64,000 nt of DNA from Tumebacillus avium (GCF_002162355.1 NZ_CP021434.1:2704501-2768500), one strand, 5' to 3'. Positions 35,105 to 43,818 are shown, counted from the first letter of the stretch. Made by a program: numbers and translations. The notes: generated from the sequence alone by a model not told the origin.

Positions 35105-35731
35105 TTACGCGAGACGCTGGCGGACGGTGGTGACGATCTTGTCCTTCAGCGGGGTGATCGCTGTCAGAAGCGCGCCCCGCTCCGCTTCATAGGCGGACTT
35201 GCGCTCGGCGTCTTTCAGGCCGGGCAGGTTCATGTCCACGGTGAGCAGCGCAGACTGTGCAGCCGACTCCAGCAGGAAAGCTGCGATGCCGAGGTCGGAA
35301 ATGACGTTTTTGTTCGCCGTCTCCGCGATCGTCTCCGAGATCTGCAGCGAATCGAGGCACAGGCGGGCCAGGCGCATCGGAACTTCTGTTGCATGGATCG
35401 ACGCATCGGCCAGCGCCTGCGAACGGGACGCCTTTTGCTCGTCGGTGTCTTTCGGCAATTTTAAAGCAGCCATGTAGCGGTCAAACGATGCCATGTCTTC
35501 TTCGAGCAGTTGCTCAAATTGCGCGATCGCATCGGCCATCTTGCCGGCTGCTGCCGTCATCTCCGCTTCGACGTCGGCGAACTTCGCGCCTTGGGTCAGG
35601 TTGCCGACCATCGAGGTCATCGAAGCGCCAAGCGCTGCGACCAGCGCCGCGACCGAACCGCCGCCCGGTGTCGGGGAGTTGGACGCTGCCTGGGTCAGGA
35701 AAGAGCGGATCGTTGCATCAAACGTTGCCAT
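35105..35731 (-). CDS. fchA: cyclodeaminase (methenyl-/formimino-THF family)
   Basis: A 208-residue helical protein of the formiminotransferase-cyclodeaminase family: SNSPTPGGGSVAALVAALGA at the N-terminus and a central EDMASFDRYMAALKLP. Free-standing members (FchA) act as methenyl-THF cyclohydrolase or formimino-THF cyclodeaminase. Its start overlaps the end of folD by 14 nt, which fits one-carbon metabolism. Confidence 0.85.
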   Translation of the reverse strand: MATFDATIRSFLTQAASNSPTPGGGSVAALVAALGASMTSMVGNLTQGAKFADVEAEMTAAAGKMADAIAQFEQLLEEDMASFDRYMAALKLPKDTDEQKASRSQALADASIHATEVPMRLARLCLDSLQISETIAETANKNVISDLGIAAFLLESAAQSALLTVDMNLPGLKDAERKSAYEAERGALLTAITPLKDKIVTTVRQRLA

Positions 35732-36596
35732 TGAGATTGACCTCCTTGGTGCTCAGGTTTTGCAAAAGCATCGCCTGCATCAGGTTGGCGAACAGGAGCG
35801 CGGTGGTGACCGATCCCACGCCGCCCGGCGTCGGGGACATGCCGGCGACATGATCCATCACGTCAGGCGCCACATCGCCGGTGATGCCGCCGTCTTCCGT
35901 CTCGTTGATGCCGGCGTCGATGATCAAGAGATCCTTGTGCACCATCTCTGGCGTGACCAGGTTCTTCCGCCCGACCGCAACAAAGGCGATGTCCGCCTTG
36001 CGCAGGTGTGCGCCGATGTCCGGGGTGCGGGAGTGGCAGACGGTGACCGTCGCGTTTTCGCGCAGGAGCAAGTGGATCAGCGGCAAGCCAACCGTTTCGC
36101 CGCGGCCGACCAGCACGACATTTTTGCCGGCGAGGGAATGGCCGTAGTGCTTGAGCAGCCCAATGCATGCTTGCGGCGTGGCCGGGTATAGGCCCGGCGT
36201 GCCAGCTACGGTCGCCAAGAGATTGTGCGGATGCAGGCCGTCCACGTCTTTGTATTGCGCGATCGCCGAGGTCGCTTTTTTCGTGTCGATGTGTTTGGGC
36301 AGGGGCAATTCCAGCATGATGCCGTGCACCGCCGGGTCGTCGTTCAGCTGCTGAATGTTGCGCAAGAGTTCATCTTCGGTCACTTCGGTCGGGAAAGTGT
36401 GCAGCTCGTAGTCGATGCCGAGCTTCTCCGCCGCCTTGCCTTTCGCCTGTGCATAGTGATAGGAAGCCGGGTCGCCTTCGACCAGCAGCACCGCCATCTT
36501 CGGCGTGTGGCCTTTCGCTTTCCATGCTTCTGCCTTTTCTGTCACTTCTGCCCGGATAGCGTCTGCCACCGGCTTGCCTTTGAATGCTTGTGCCAT
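35718..36596 (-). CDS. folD: bifunctional methylene-THF dehydrogenase/cyclohydrolase
   Basis: A 292-residue FolD. The YxxxK catalytic motif is in ASYHYAQAKGKAAEKLGI; GIMLELPLPKHID, KDVDGLHP, NVVLVGRGETVGLPLIHLLL (NADP-binding) and GGVGSVTTALLF near the C-terminus match the family. It interconverts 5,10-methylene-, methenyl- and 10-formyl-THF. First gene of a two-gene operon with fchA. Confidence 0.93.
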   Translation of the reverse strand: MAQAFKGKPVADAIRAEVTEKAEAWKAKGHTPKMAVLLVEGDPASYHYAQAKGKAAEKLGIDYELHTFPTEVTEDELLRNIQQLNDDPAVHGIMLELPLPKHIDTKKATSAIAQYKDVDGLHPHNLLATVAGTPGLYPATPQACIGLLKHYGHSLAGKNVVLVGRGETVGLPLIHLLLRENATVTVCHSRTPDIGAHLRKADIAFVAVGRKNLVTPEMVHKDLLIIDAGINETEDGGITGDVAPDVMDHVAGMSPTPGGVGSVTTALLFANLMQAMLLQNLSTKEVNLNGNV

Positions 36597-36672
36597 CGTA
36601 TCGATCCTCCTGAAATAGCGAACGATTTATTGTGTGGTACTAGGCAATGTTCGATATTTGCTGTTGTACCCG

Positions 36673-36701
36673 ATTATACACGTCCAATTTCTGCTTGTCG
36701 A
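36673..36701 (-). promoter_or_regulatory. folD promoter
   Basis: On the minus strand: TCGACA (36701-36696), 17-bp spacer, TATAAT (36678-36673), about 80 nt before the folD start. Confidence 0.75.
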
Positions 36702-36715
36702 CCCTGCTAAAAACG

Positions 36716-36763
36716 AAAAACGACCTCTGTTTGGTTTAGTTTTTCCAAGTGAGGTCGTTTTTT
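36716..36763. terminator. bidirectional terminator
   Basis: AAAAACGACCTC / GAGGTCGTTTTTT with a 23-nt loop; ends cydAB. Confidence 0.85.
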
Positions 36764-36769
36764 GCCGTG

Positions 36770-37795
36770 CTACACGTTTTTTGCCTTGCCTTTGACATAC
36801 GTGTCGGAGAACAGGAACAGCCAGGCGAGGATGAACAGCCCCGGAATCAGCACCAGATAGCCGAGCCCAAGCGTCCAGAACAGGTACTTCGCCATCGTGG
36901 GATTGACGAACGCTTCTTCAATGTTCAAGAGCGGATAGAGCAGATAGGGCATGTGCGAATAGCCGTACGCCGCCACCGCCGCCGCATATTGCCCGATCAC
37001 GAGCAGGAAGGTCAGCCCCGGCCATTTGCCGCGCTGCAGGAACATGTAGGCGTTGACGAACAGGAAGCCGGAGAGCAGCAGCAGCCACGAATATTCGGTC
37101 GACATCGCCAAAAAGTGCTCCGGGCGGTGATTGGCGAGCGGGAGCAAGATAAACGCCCCCGCTCCCAAGGCAGGCAGTCCGGTGTTCAGGGCAGCGAGGC
37201 GAAATTTTTCCCGGGCGACAGGCGAACCAGCGCGGGAGGCGTAAAAGTGCAGGAACACGGCCGACACGAACAGAACGCTGAGCAGCGCGAACAGCACAAA
37301 CGTCCACTGCAGCGGGCTTTTCAGCACTTCGCCAAACAAGAGCACCAGCTTCCCGTCCTGTTCGACGACAAATCCGCCTTCCGAAACGGGGATGATGCTG
37401 ACCAGCACCAGCGGCAGCAACAGCCCCGTCACCGCCTGCAAAAAGACGGCGAGCGGACTGCGCACTTTCGCGTAGTGGAAGTAGGCGAAAAAGGTGCCTT
37501 TCAGGATCAGCAGGAGCAAAGCGATCGTCCCCGGCAAGAGCAGCACCGTCCCGTACACATAGGCGCTCTTAGGGAAAAAGCCGACCAGCCCAACCACAAA
37601 GGCGATCAGGAACACGTTGGTCACTTCCCAAAACGGGGAGAGGTACTTTTCGATCACCTCTTCCACTTCGCGCGGCCACTTCCGCACCCGCGCCCAGAAG
37701 AGCAGGAACCCGGCGCCAAATTCCACCGAGGCCAGGATGATATAGGAGAACAAAAACAGCCAGAGCAGCGAAATCGCCAGTTCAGGAGTTGTCAT
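36770..37795 (-). CDS. cydB: cytochrome bd oxidase subunit II
   Basis: A 341-residue protein with about nine membrane helices. IILASVEFGAGFLLFW and WEVTNVFLIAFVVGLVGFFP are CydB-type N-terminal segments, and GTFFAYFHY follows. Partner of CydA, with which it overlaps by 4 nt. The terminal oxidase reduces O2 to water with quinol. No cydCD genes follow in the window. Confidence 0.9.
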   Translation of the reverse strand: MTTPELAISLLWLFLFSYIILASVEFGAGFLLFWARVRKWPREVEEVIEKYLSPFWEVTNVFLIAFVVGLVGFFPKSAYVYGTVLLLPGTIALLLLILKGTFFAYFHYAKVRSPLAVFLQAVTGLLLPLVLVSIIPVSEGGFVVEQDGKLVLLFGEVLKSPLQWTFVLFALLSVLFVSAVFLHFYASRAGSPVAREKFRLAALNTGLPALGAGAFILLPLANHRPEHFLAMSTEYSWLLLLSGFLFVNAYMFLQRGKWPGLTFLLVIGQYAAAVAAYGYSHMPYLLYPLLNIEEAFVNPTMAKYLFWTLGLGYLVLIPGLFILAWLFLFSDTYVKGKAKNV

Positions 37796-39141
37796 CGCCG
37801 CATCCCTCCTCCGCTGTGGATCTCCCGGTACTGCGGATCTTGCTCAACCGGGCGTTTCTTAAAGAAGGAGATCATCACAAACGCCGTCGCCAGCGCGATC
37901 AGGAGATAAATCAGCACAAAGAGGAAAAAATACTCGCGTATCCCGGTCATCGAAGTGACCGCGTCTTCCATCTTCATCACGCCGTAGATGATCCAAGGCT
38001 TGCGTCCGATCTCGGTGAAGATCCAGCCGCACTCCATCCCGACGATGCCGACCGGTCCGAGCAGCACGGCGAGCCGGAGCATCCAGTTCGAGAAGGTGTA
38101 TTTTTTCTTCCGCCAGCGCCCCCAGAGGAACAGTGCGGAGAGGGTGATGCCAAACACCCCGGCGGCCACCATCACTTGGAACATATAATGGATCTCCACC
38201 GGCGGCTGCACCTCTTTCGGGAAGGCATTCAGCCCCCGCACTTCCGCGTTGAAATCGCCGAAGGAGAGGAAAGACAGCATTTTCGGCAGCTCGATCTTAT
38301 AATGAATCTCCTGCGTTTCTTTATCGACCAGCCCGCCGACGAGCAGCGGAGCCCCTTTTGTCGTTTCAAAAAGCGCTTCGGCAGCCGCCAGTTTCTCCGG
38401 GTTGTATGCGGCCATGTATTTCGCCGACACATCGCCGGCCACTGCGGTCAAAATCCCGGTGACGAGGGCAAAGCTCATCGTCAAGGTCAATGCTTTCTTG
38501 AAGTAGGAGATGCGCTTTTTGCGGAACAGAATGAAAAAGGCGGTCAAGGCGACAAGCGCGCAGGCGGTGGTGAAGTAGGACGAGGAGAGCACGTGAAACA
38601 CTTTGCTGGGCGTCGCCGGATTCAAGATCGCAGCCAGCGGGTCGATGTCGACCAGTTGTCCATCCACGATGCGAAAGCCGGCCGGCGCGTTCATAAAAGC
38701 ATTGACGGTGGTGATCAAGGCGGCCGACATCGACGAGCCGATGATCACGGGGAGGGAAAACAGCCAGTGCAGATAGGGGTTCTTAAAGCGGCCCCACGTA
38801 TAGAGATAAATCCCGAGAAAAATCGCTTCCAGGAAAAACGCAAACGCTTCCATCATAAAAGGCAGGGAGATCAATTCTCCGGCCAGCTCCATAAATCTTG
38901 GCCATAACAAGTTCAACTGAAACCCGATCGTGGTGCCGGTGACCACGCCGACGGCGACGAGGATGACGAAGCCTTTCGACCAGCGTCTGGCCAGCAGGAT
39001 GTATTCCGGATCTTTCTTGCGAATCCCGATCAATTCGGCCAAGGAGATCAAGACCGGAATGCCGACGCCAAGGGTGGCGAAAAAGATATGAAACCCGAGT
39101 GTAGTGCCTGTCAAAATGCGGCTGAACAGCAGATCGATCAT
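37792..39141 (-). CDS. cydA: cytochrome bd oxidase subunit I
   Basis: 449 residues from ATG 39141 (MIDLLFSRILTGTTLGFHIF); a longer GTG start at 39153 abuts its ribosome site. Haem-ligand regions are visible: His in GFHIFFA, His in KVFHVLSSSYFTTA and a Met in VGMECGWIFTE, followed by the GRKPWIIYG box. The quinol loop is short, as in many Bacilli. Contains the three haems of bd oxidase. A Rex/Fnr-like site lies upstream. Confidence 0.92.
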   Translation of the reverse strand: MIDLLFSRILTGTTLGFHIFFATLGVGIPVLISLAELIGIRKKDPEYILLARRWSKGFVILVAVGVVTGTTIGFQLNLLWPRFMELAGELISLPFMMEAFAFFLEAIFLGIYLYTWGRFKNPYLHWLFSLPVIIGSSMSAALITTVNAFMNAPAGFRIVDGQLVDIDPLAAILNPATPSKVFHVLSSSYFTTACALVALTAFFILFRKKRISYFKKALTLTMSFALVTGILTAVAGDVSAKYMAAYNPEKLAAAEALFETTKGAPLLVGGLVDKETQEIHYKIELPKMLSFLSFGDFNAEVRGLNAFPKEVQPPVEIHYMFQVMVAAGVFGITLSALFLWGRWRKKKYTFSNWMLRLAVLLGPVGIVGMECGWIFTEIGRKPWIIYGVMKMEDAVTSMTGIREYFFLFVLIYLLIALATAFVMISFFKKRPVEQDPQYREIHSGGGMRR

Positions 39142-39255
39142 CAAAAGCCACACCCTTTCTCTCTCTCTTTTTGAAGCGGAAGAAGCCTATCTGCTATTAG
39201 CATACGCCTGCCGCAGGGGTCAAAAAACGCGCTTTGGCGCGACGGAATGAACAGT

Positions 39256-39273
39256 TTGTGAAATAAATCACAA
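39256..39273. promoter_or_regulatory. Rex/Fnr-like operator upstream of cydAB
   Basis: TTGTGA-AATAAA-TCACAA, a perfect 6-bp-arm dyad. This is the consensus of the NADH-sensing repressor Rex and close to the TGTGA-N6-TCACA of Bacillus Fnr. A possible cydA promoter on the minus strand (TTGACC at 39223-39218, 18 bp, TAATAG at 39199-39194) lies downstream of it. It also lies upstream of the divergent thioredoxin-like gene. Confidence 0.78.
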
Positions 39274-39350
39274 TTGGAAAGCAGGACGAATTGGCGAGTC
39301 CATCGAAGTATATGAGTGTCCTTTTAAAAATAGAGGAGGTTCTCAATCCT

Positions 39351-39839
39351 ATGAGCAAAAAAGATCGCAATCAGCAAAAACGCGATTTGAAAGCGCAACG
39401 TCGCGAGCGCGAGTTGAAAAAGAAAAAACGCCTGCCGATCATCTTCGGCGCAGTTGTTGCCGCGATCATCGTGCTGATCGGCGCGGTCGTGCTGTCCAAC
39501 ATGTACGACGAGAACCGTCAGCAGCAGGCAGCCCTGTATCAAAATGAGATCTCGACCGGCGAGATGGAGAAGAAGATCGCCAACAAAGAAGACTTCTTCG
39601 CCTACTTCTACCAGCCGAACTGCGAGCATTGCAAAGTGGTGTCGCCGATGCTGATGCCCTTGGCCGATGAGCTGAATGAGCCGTTGTTCCCGGTCAACAT
39701 TTACAACAAGAGCGACGTGTGGACCGAATACACCGTGGCTGGCACCCCGACGTTGATCCACTTCCAGGACGGCAAGGAGGCTGGACGGATTGTCGGCGAA
39801 CAACCGAAAGCAACCTTCGAAGAGTTCCTCAAGAAGTAA
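39351..39839 (+). CDS. membrane-anchored thioredoxin-like protein
   Basis: 162 residues from ATG 39351, after GAGGAGG. A very basic N-terminus (about 30 residues of Lys/Arg), one transmembrane helix (PIIFGAVVAAIIVLIGAVVL), then a thioredoxin fold outside with CEHC as the active CxxC and a cis-Pro site in AGTPTLIHFQDG. Probably an extracytoplasmic disulfide or redox protein. Overlaps the MauE-like gene, its likely electron partner. Confidence 0.82.
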   Translation: MSKKDRNQQKRDLKAQRRERELKKKKRLPIIFGAVVAAIIVLIGAVVLSNMYDENRQQQAALYQNEISTGEMEKKIANKEDFFAYFYQPNCEHCKVVSPMLMPLADELNEPLFPVNIYNKSDVWTEYTVAGTPTLIHFQDGKEAGRIVGEQPKATFEEFLKK

Positions 39840-40260
39840 TATCGTCAAGTGGCTGATCCTGGCCTTGCAGCTCGTTCTGGCCGGGATCTTCCTCTGGTCG
39901 GCGGTGTCGAAGTTTATGGACATCTTCACCTTTGGCGAGATCTTGCGCTCGTACAAGCTGCTGCCTGATGTGCTGATCAAGCCGTTGGCGATCCTGCTGC
40001 CGATCGCCGAGTTTTTCGTCGGCGTCGGCCTGCTGATCCGTCCGGTCGTCAACTATGCGGCGTGGGGCGTGATCGTGCTGTCGCTGACATTTGCGGTCGG
40101 ACTCTTGTTTAACTACGGCGAAGTGCTGCCCTACGGGTGCGGCTGCTTTGGGCCGGAAGATGCGGCGGCGGTCGGCATCTGGGATGTTGGCAAAGACGTG
40201 CTGTTTATCGCTCTGGCGGCGCTCCTGTTGATTTTGAACCGCAAAAAAGCCCTTGCTTAA
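39790..40260 (+). CDS. MauE/DoxX-like membrane redox protein
   Basis: 156 residues from TTG 39790, placed by a perfect AAGGAGG 9 nt upstream inside the preceding gene, so the two overlap by 50 nt. Four membrane helices; SAVSKFMDIFTFGEIL near the N-terminus and YGCGCFGPED between helices. MauE-family proteins pass electrons to periplasmic thioredoxins, which fits the neighbour. Confidence 0.8.
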   Translation: MSANNRKQPSKSSSRSNIVKWLILALQLVLAGIFLWSAVSKFMDIFTFGEILRSYKLLPDVLIKPLAILLPIAEFFVGVGLLIRPVVNYAAWGVIVLSLTFAVGLLFNYGEVLPYGCGCFGPEDAAAVGIWDVGKDVLFIALAALLLILNRKKALA

Positions 40261-40275
40261 ATGCAAGGGCTTTTT
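40243..40275. terminator. bidirectional terminator
   Basis: AAAAAGCCCTTGC / GCAAGGGCTTTTT, beginning inside the end of the MauE-like gene and facing cotJC. Confidence 0.9.
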
Positions 40276-40281
40276 ATATGA

Positions 40282-40851
40282 TCAGAAGATTTTTTTGCGG
40301 TCGCGCTCTTCTTTGAGGATTTCAACCGCCTCGCGGAAACGCAGGGAATGGATCACTTCGCGTTCACGCAGGTAGGCGAGGCCGTCTTTGAGATCGGGGT
40401 CGTCGGTGAGGTCGATCAGCCATTGGTACGTGGCGCGCGCTTTTTCTTCTGCTGCAATGTCTTCGTAGAGGTCGGCGATCGGATCGCCTTTCGCCTGGAT
40501 GTGACGCGTGGAGAACGGGACGCCGGCTGCGTTGACATAGAACAGGGCACGGTCATGATCGGCGTAGTAGGGATCGAGCCCGTTTTCCTTGATCTGTTCC
40601 GGGGTGGCGTCTTTCATCAATTTATAGACCATCGTGGCGATCATTTCCAGATGGGCAAATTCTTCGGTGCCGATGTCGTTCAATACGCCGATGACTTTGT
40701 CCGGCACGGTGTAGCGCTGGTTCAAATAGCGCAGCGCCGCAGCAAGTTCGCCATCTGCGCCGCCGTATTGTTCAAGCAAAAGCTTTGCCATGTGCGGGTC
40801 GCATTTGGACACGCGTACCGGGTATTGGAGTTTCTTTTCATAAATCCACAC
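40282..40851 (-). CDS. cotJC: spore coat protein CotJC, manganese-catalase-like
   Basis: A 189-residue protein of the Mn-catalase fold. GTEEFAHLEMIATMVYKLMK and AAEEKARATYQWLIDLT carry the Glu and His residues of the dimetal site. GTG start with AAGGAGG upstream. Last gene of cotJABC, expressed in the mother cell. Confidence 0.93.
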   Translation of the reverse strand: MWIYEKKLQYPVRVSKCDPHMAKLLLEQYGGADGELAAALRYLNQRYTVPDKVIGVLNDIGTEEFAHLEMIATMVYKLMKDATPEQIKENGLDPYYADHDRALFYVNAAGVPFSTRHIQAKGDPIADLYEDIAAEEKARATYQWLIDLTDDPDLKDGLAYLREREVIHSLRFREAVEILKEERDRKKIF

Positions 40852-40866
40852 GTTGGCGTCTCCTCC

Positions 40867-41139
40867 TTACACTTGCCACGGCCAGGGTGCATCTCCCCAC
40901 TCAAACGGTTCTTTGGAGAAGGAGTTGCCAAAACCCTGCAGCGGGCCAAATTTTGCATCGTGCTGCTGTTTGAGCTGCTGCTTCTTTTGGGCATAAAAGT
41001 TATATTGTTCAATCGCTTTCCGATCGGTGGGATGCGTGTTGAGATACAGGTTGAGTTCGACCAGCACGAAGTCGACCGCCTGCAGGTCGAGCAGGAGTTT
41101 GTAATACTCTTCGGGCATCTGTTTTTGATGATGCGTCAT
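40867..41139 (-). CDS. cotJB: spore coat protein CotJB
   Basis: A 90-residue protein matching CotJB (YYKLLLDLQAVDFVLVELNL, LNTHPTDRKAI, and a Trp/Pro-rich end EWGDAPWPWQV). Overlaps cotJA by 4 nt (ATGA). Confidence 0.93.
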   Translation of the reverse strand: MTHHQKQMPEEYYKLLLDLQAVDFVLVELNLYLNTHPTDRKAIEQYNFYAQKKQQLKQQHDAKFGPLQGFGNSFSKEPFEWGDAPWPWQV

Positions 41140-41363
41140 TGCTTCTCCACCTTCTTTCCTTCCACGCGCCCGTCATACGGGTCGTAGTACATCGGCCAGA
41201 GCGTTCCTTTCATCAGCGCTGTGTACGGGTCGAATTGCGGGAGATTGGGCGGCTGTACAGGCATATAAAGCTGAGGAGGCGTCTGGTAGGTCTTGGGCGT
41301 GATCGGCGGGCAGGGGTCAAACGGTGACACATACGGTTCGTAAACTTTACGACGGGTAAACAT
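41136..41363 (-). CDS. cotJA: spore coat-associated protein CotJA
   Basis: A 75-residue Pro/Tyr-rich protein with YEPYVSPFDPCPPITPKTY and GTLWPMYYDPYDGR, as in CotJA. GGGAGG precedes the ATG. A CATACTGT box about 40 nt upstream on the minus strand could be a sigma-E -10, but no good -35 is seen. Confidence 0.92.
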   Translation of the reverse strand: MFTRRKVYEPYVSPFDPCPPITPKTYQTPPQLYMPVQPPNLPQFDPYTALMKGTLWPMYYDPYDGRVEGKKVEKQ

Positions 41364-41592
41364 GTGGGCACAACCTCCCGTTTGTCGTGTTACCCCACAG
41401 TATGCAGGGACATCCGCACAGGTGCGGAGAGATCAAAAAAAGACCTGCGATACCGCCGATGCCGCCAAGGAAGAACCAGAATAACCATGCGACACCCGTC
41501 GATTTTTTATACTTGCTCAATCCTAAATCTAAAATCTGCAATTCCTGTGTTGTTAACTGCTGTTTTCGTAAAACGCTCAAAATTATTTTCAT
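41347..41592 (-). pseudogene. truncated TM2-domain gene
   Basis: The first 50 or so residues (LTTQELQILDLGLSKYKKST, then GVAWLFWFFLGGIGG) match the N-terminal half of TM2-domain proteins. The expected continuation (H-R-F-Y-x-G and the second helix) is missing; the frame runs into an unrelated Cys-rich tail and overlaps the start of cotJA. No good ribosome site. A remnant. Confidence 0.65.
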
Positions 41593-41641
41593 CCAATCGT
41601 TGCGGTTGGCCGCTTGAAAAAAATAGATATGGAAACAATGT

Positions 41642-41670
41642 TTGTCTAGCGGCTTCTTGCGATATATAAT
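41642..41670 (+). promoter_or_regulatory. greA promoter
   Basis: TTGTCT (41642-41647), 17-bp spacer, TATAAT (41665-41670). Confidence 0.78.
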
Positions 41671-41741
41671 GGATTACGTGTATTAGGAATCGTCTCCTGT
41701 AACACTCTATTGGGAGTAACAATTTCCAGAGGAGGAACGAA

Positions 41742-42215
41742 ATGAGCGACAAAGAGGTATTTCTGACCCGTGAAGGGCTCATGAAATTAGAAGAAGAATT
41801 GGATTTTCTGAAAAGCTCCAAGCGCAAAGAAGTTGCGGAACGGATCAAGATCGCAGTTTCTTACGGTGACTTGAGTGAAAACGCAGAATATGATGCAGCT
41901 AAAGATGAGCAGGCGTTCGTCGAGTCGCGCATCGTGCAGCTGGAGAAAATGATGCGCAATGTGCGGATCATCGAGCCGGGCGGCGATGACAAATCGATGG
42001 TCGCGATCGGTTCGACTGTGAAGCTGAAGGAATTGCCGGACGGCGATTTTGAAACGTATACGATTGTCGGTTCGACCGAATCTGATCCGTTTGACGGCAA
42101 GATTTCCAACGAATCTCCGATCGGGTCGGCGGTGATCGGGCGCACTGTGGGCGACAAGATCACGGTGAATACGCCGGGCGGCCAGATCGAATTCGAAGTT
42201 GTCGAGATCGTTTAG
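41742..42215 (+). CDS. greA: transcription elongation factor GreA
   Basis: A 157-residue protein with the N-terminal coiled coil ([17 protein letters not shown]) carrying the acidic tip [19 protein letters not shown], and a C-terminal FKBP-like domain ending [18 protein letters not shown]. It stimulates RNA cleavage in backtracked RNA polymerase. AGAGGAGG upstream. Confidence 0.95.
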   Translation: MSDKEVFLTREGLMKLEEELDFLKSSKRKEVAERIKIAVSYGDLSENAEYDAAKDEQAFVESRIVQLEKMMRNVRIIEPGGDDKSMVAIGSTVKLKELPDGDFETYTIVGSTESDPFDGKISNESPIGSAVIGRTVGDKITVNTPGGQIEFEVVEIV

Positions 42216-42227
42216 GGGCGGCCGGGT

Positions 42228-42662
42228 TTGATTCGAGGAGCAACCGCTGAGGACAGAGCGGCCGTACAGCGACTTTATGAACACCTGTGCCCGGAAGAGC
42301 CGGTTCGCGTGATCGCCTCGCGCATCGAAGCGATCTCAGAGGACCCGCACCATTTTCTCCTCGTGCATGAGACGGACGGAAGCGTCGACGGCAGTGTGTT
42401 TGTCAACTTCTGCCCAGACCCGATGTTTGGCACCCTGCCGTACGCGGTGGTGGAGAATCTGATCGTTGACCCGGAGCGGCGGGGGAACGGCATCGGCCGG
42501 CGTTTGCTGGAAGAGGTCGACAACCTCGCCCGTGAACACCGGGCGACGAAGATCATGCTGCTGAGTCACAAGAACCGGCAGGATGCGCATCAATTCTTTG
42601 CCAAACAGGGTTATGACGGCGACGTCTCCCGCGCTTTCAAGAAATATTTGGACAGCAACTAA
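42228..42662 (+). CDS. GNAT acetyltransferase
   Basis: 144 residues from TTG 42228. VVENLIVDPERRGNGIGRRL is the acetyl-CoA motif; AHQFFAKQGYDGDVSRAFKK ends the fold. It starts 12 nt after greA and is probably co-transcribed. Substrate unknown. Confidence 0.84.
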   Translation: MIRGATAEDRAAVQRLYEHLCPEEPVRVIASRIEAISEDPHHFLLVHETDGSVDGSVFVNFCPDPMFGTLPYAVVENLIVDPERRGNGIGRRLLEEVDNLAREHRATKIMLLSHKNRQDAHQFFAKQGYDGDVSRAFKKYLDSN

Positions 42663-42698
42663 GACGGCTTGGCTGCTTCGGCAGCCGGGCCGTTTTTG
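42662..42698 (+). terminator. intrinsic terminator
   Basis: ACGGC-tt-GGCTGC / GCAGCC-g-GGCCGT with a T5 tail. Confidence 0.85.
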
Positions 42699-42797
42699 TT
42701 TTGTTAAAAAATTTCCAGGCTAGTCCGCCCACAGAGGCTGAATATCTTGTTACGAATGCTCTGGTACATCAACTTTATGGTTTCGGGGAGGTCGAGA

Positions 42798-43694
42798 ATG
42801 GAGAATTGGAAAAAAGGTCTGGTCATAGGTCTCTTCTCGTCCATGCTGCTCGAGCAGCACGCAGTCGCGGCAAGCGTCGGGCTGAAGCGTGCGGATGCCA
42901 CGGTTCATCACAGGACCGGGCTGCCGATGCCTTTGCTGGCCCTGCAGGAGGTGCCGCCATATCCGGTGGCGACGGCGAAGATTCAACAGCTTTGGCAAGA
43001 GCAGGAGGCATTGGTGTGGCAGCCGTTTGTGCCCGCCCCGGAGGCGGACCTGTCGGAAGGGATCGCCAGCAGGCTGGTGCTTGATGAGCTGGAAGTTCAT
43101 GAGTTTGGGGAGCAGGAGGACGTGCACGAGGAAGTGCACGAGTTCGCCTCGCCGATGCTGGTCGCCAGCCGCAGCGGGATGAACCTGCCGCCGGTTGTGC
43201 CACAGCAGATGCAGGAGGAGGTCGCAGAACTGCCGGCGCCCGCTCAAGAGGTGCAAGCAGAGCAGCCGCAGGGGAGTCAGCCGGTGAGCAGTCCGGCTCC
43301 GACGCTGCAGCAAGGATCGGGTGCGACCGCGCCGCAGGGCGGCAAAGCGGTATCGGTGGCGATGCAGTATCAGGGCGTGCCGTATAAATACGGGGGCAGG
43401 ACGCCTGGGGGATTTGATTGTTCCGGCTTCATACAATTCGTTTATAAGCAGTTGGGCGTCGAGCTGCCTCGTACAACGTATGCGCAGCTGGGCGCGGGAG
43501 TGCAGGTCTCGCAGGCGAACTTGCAGCCGGGCGACCTGATCTTCTTCTCCTGCGGCGGTGCGGCGACGTCGCATGCGGGAATTTACATCGGCAACGGGCA
43601 GTTCATCCATGCGGATGCGGACCGCGGGATCATGGTGGCAGCGCTCGACAATCCGTACTGGTCGGGCGTGTACCAGACAGCAGTGCGTATCTGA
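42798..43694 (+). CDS. secreted NlpC/P60 (C40) cell-wall hydrolase
   Basis: 298 residues from ATG 42798 with GGGGAGGT upstream. Signal-like N-terminus ending AVAASVG, a long Glu/Gln/Pro-rich linker (about 50-180), then an NlpC/P60 domain: YKYGGRTPGGFDCSGFIQFV (catalytic Cys near 208), ATSHAGIYIGNGQFIHA (catalytic His). It cleaves peptide stems of peptidoglycan. Confidence 0.88.
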   Translation: MENWKKGLVIGLFSSMLLEQHAVAASVGLKRADATVHHRTGLPMPLLALQEVPPYPVATAKIQQLWQEQEALVWQPFVPAPEADLSEGIASRLVLDELEVHEFGEQEDVHEEVHEFASPMLVASRSGMNLPPVVPQQMQEEVAELPAPAQEVQAEQPQGSQPVSSPAPTLQQGSGATAPQGGKAVSVAMQYQGVPYKYGGRTPGGFDCSGFIQFVYKQLGVELPRTTYAQLGAGVQVSQANLQPGDLIFFSCGGAATSHAGIYIGNGQFIHADADRGIMVAALDNPYWSGVYQTAVRI

Positions 43695-43719
43695 TCCAAT
43701 AGGGGTAATGGCACCTTTG

Positions 43720-43749
43720 ACCGGCCGGATGAGTTCCCGGCCGGTTTTG
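43720..43749 (+). terminator. intrinsic terminator
   Basis: ACCGGCCGG / CCGGCCGGT with TTTTG. Confidence 0.8.
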
Positions 43750-43758
43750 TGCTACAAT
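43750..43758 (+). promoter_or_regulatory. extended -10 promoter of plsY
   Basis: TG-C-TACAAT, directly after the preceding terminator; no clear -35. Confidence 0.5.
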
Positions 43759-43818
43759 AAGCGGTAAGAGTTCCAAGATTGGACATGCCTGCAACAGATG
43801 AAGGAGGCACAACGTTTC

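Noticed and set aside
41364..41430. Sigma-E promoter for cotJABC
   Set aside because: A CATACTGT box is present but no acceptable -35 at the right distance, so it is not listed as a feature.
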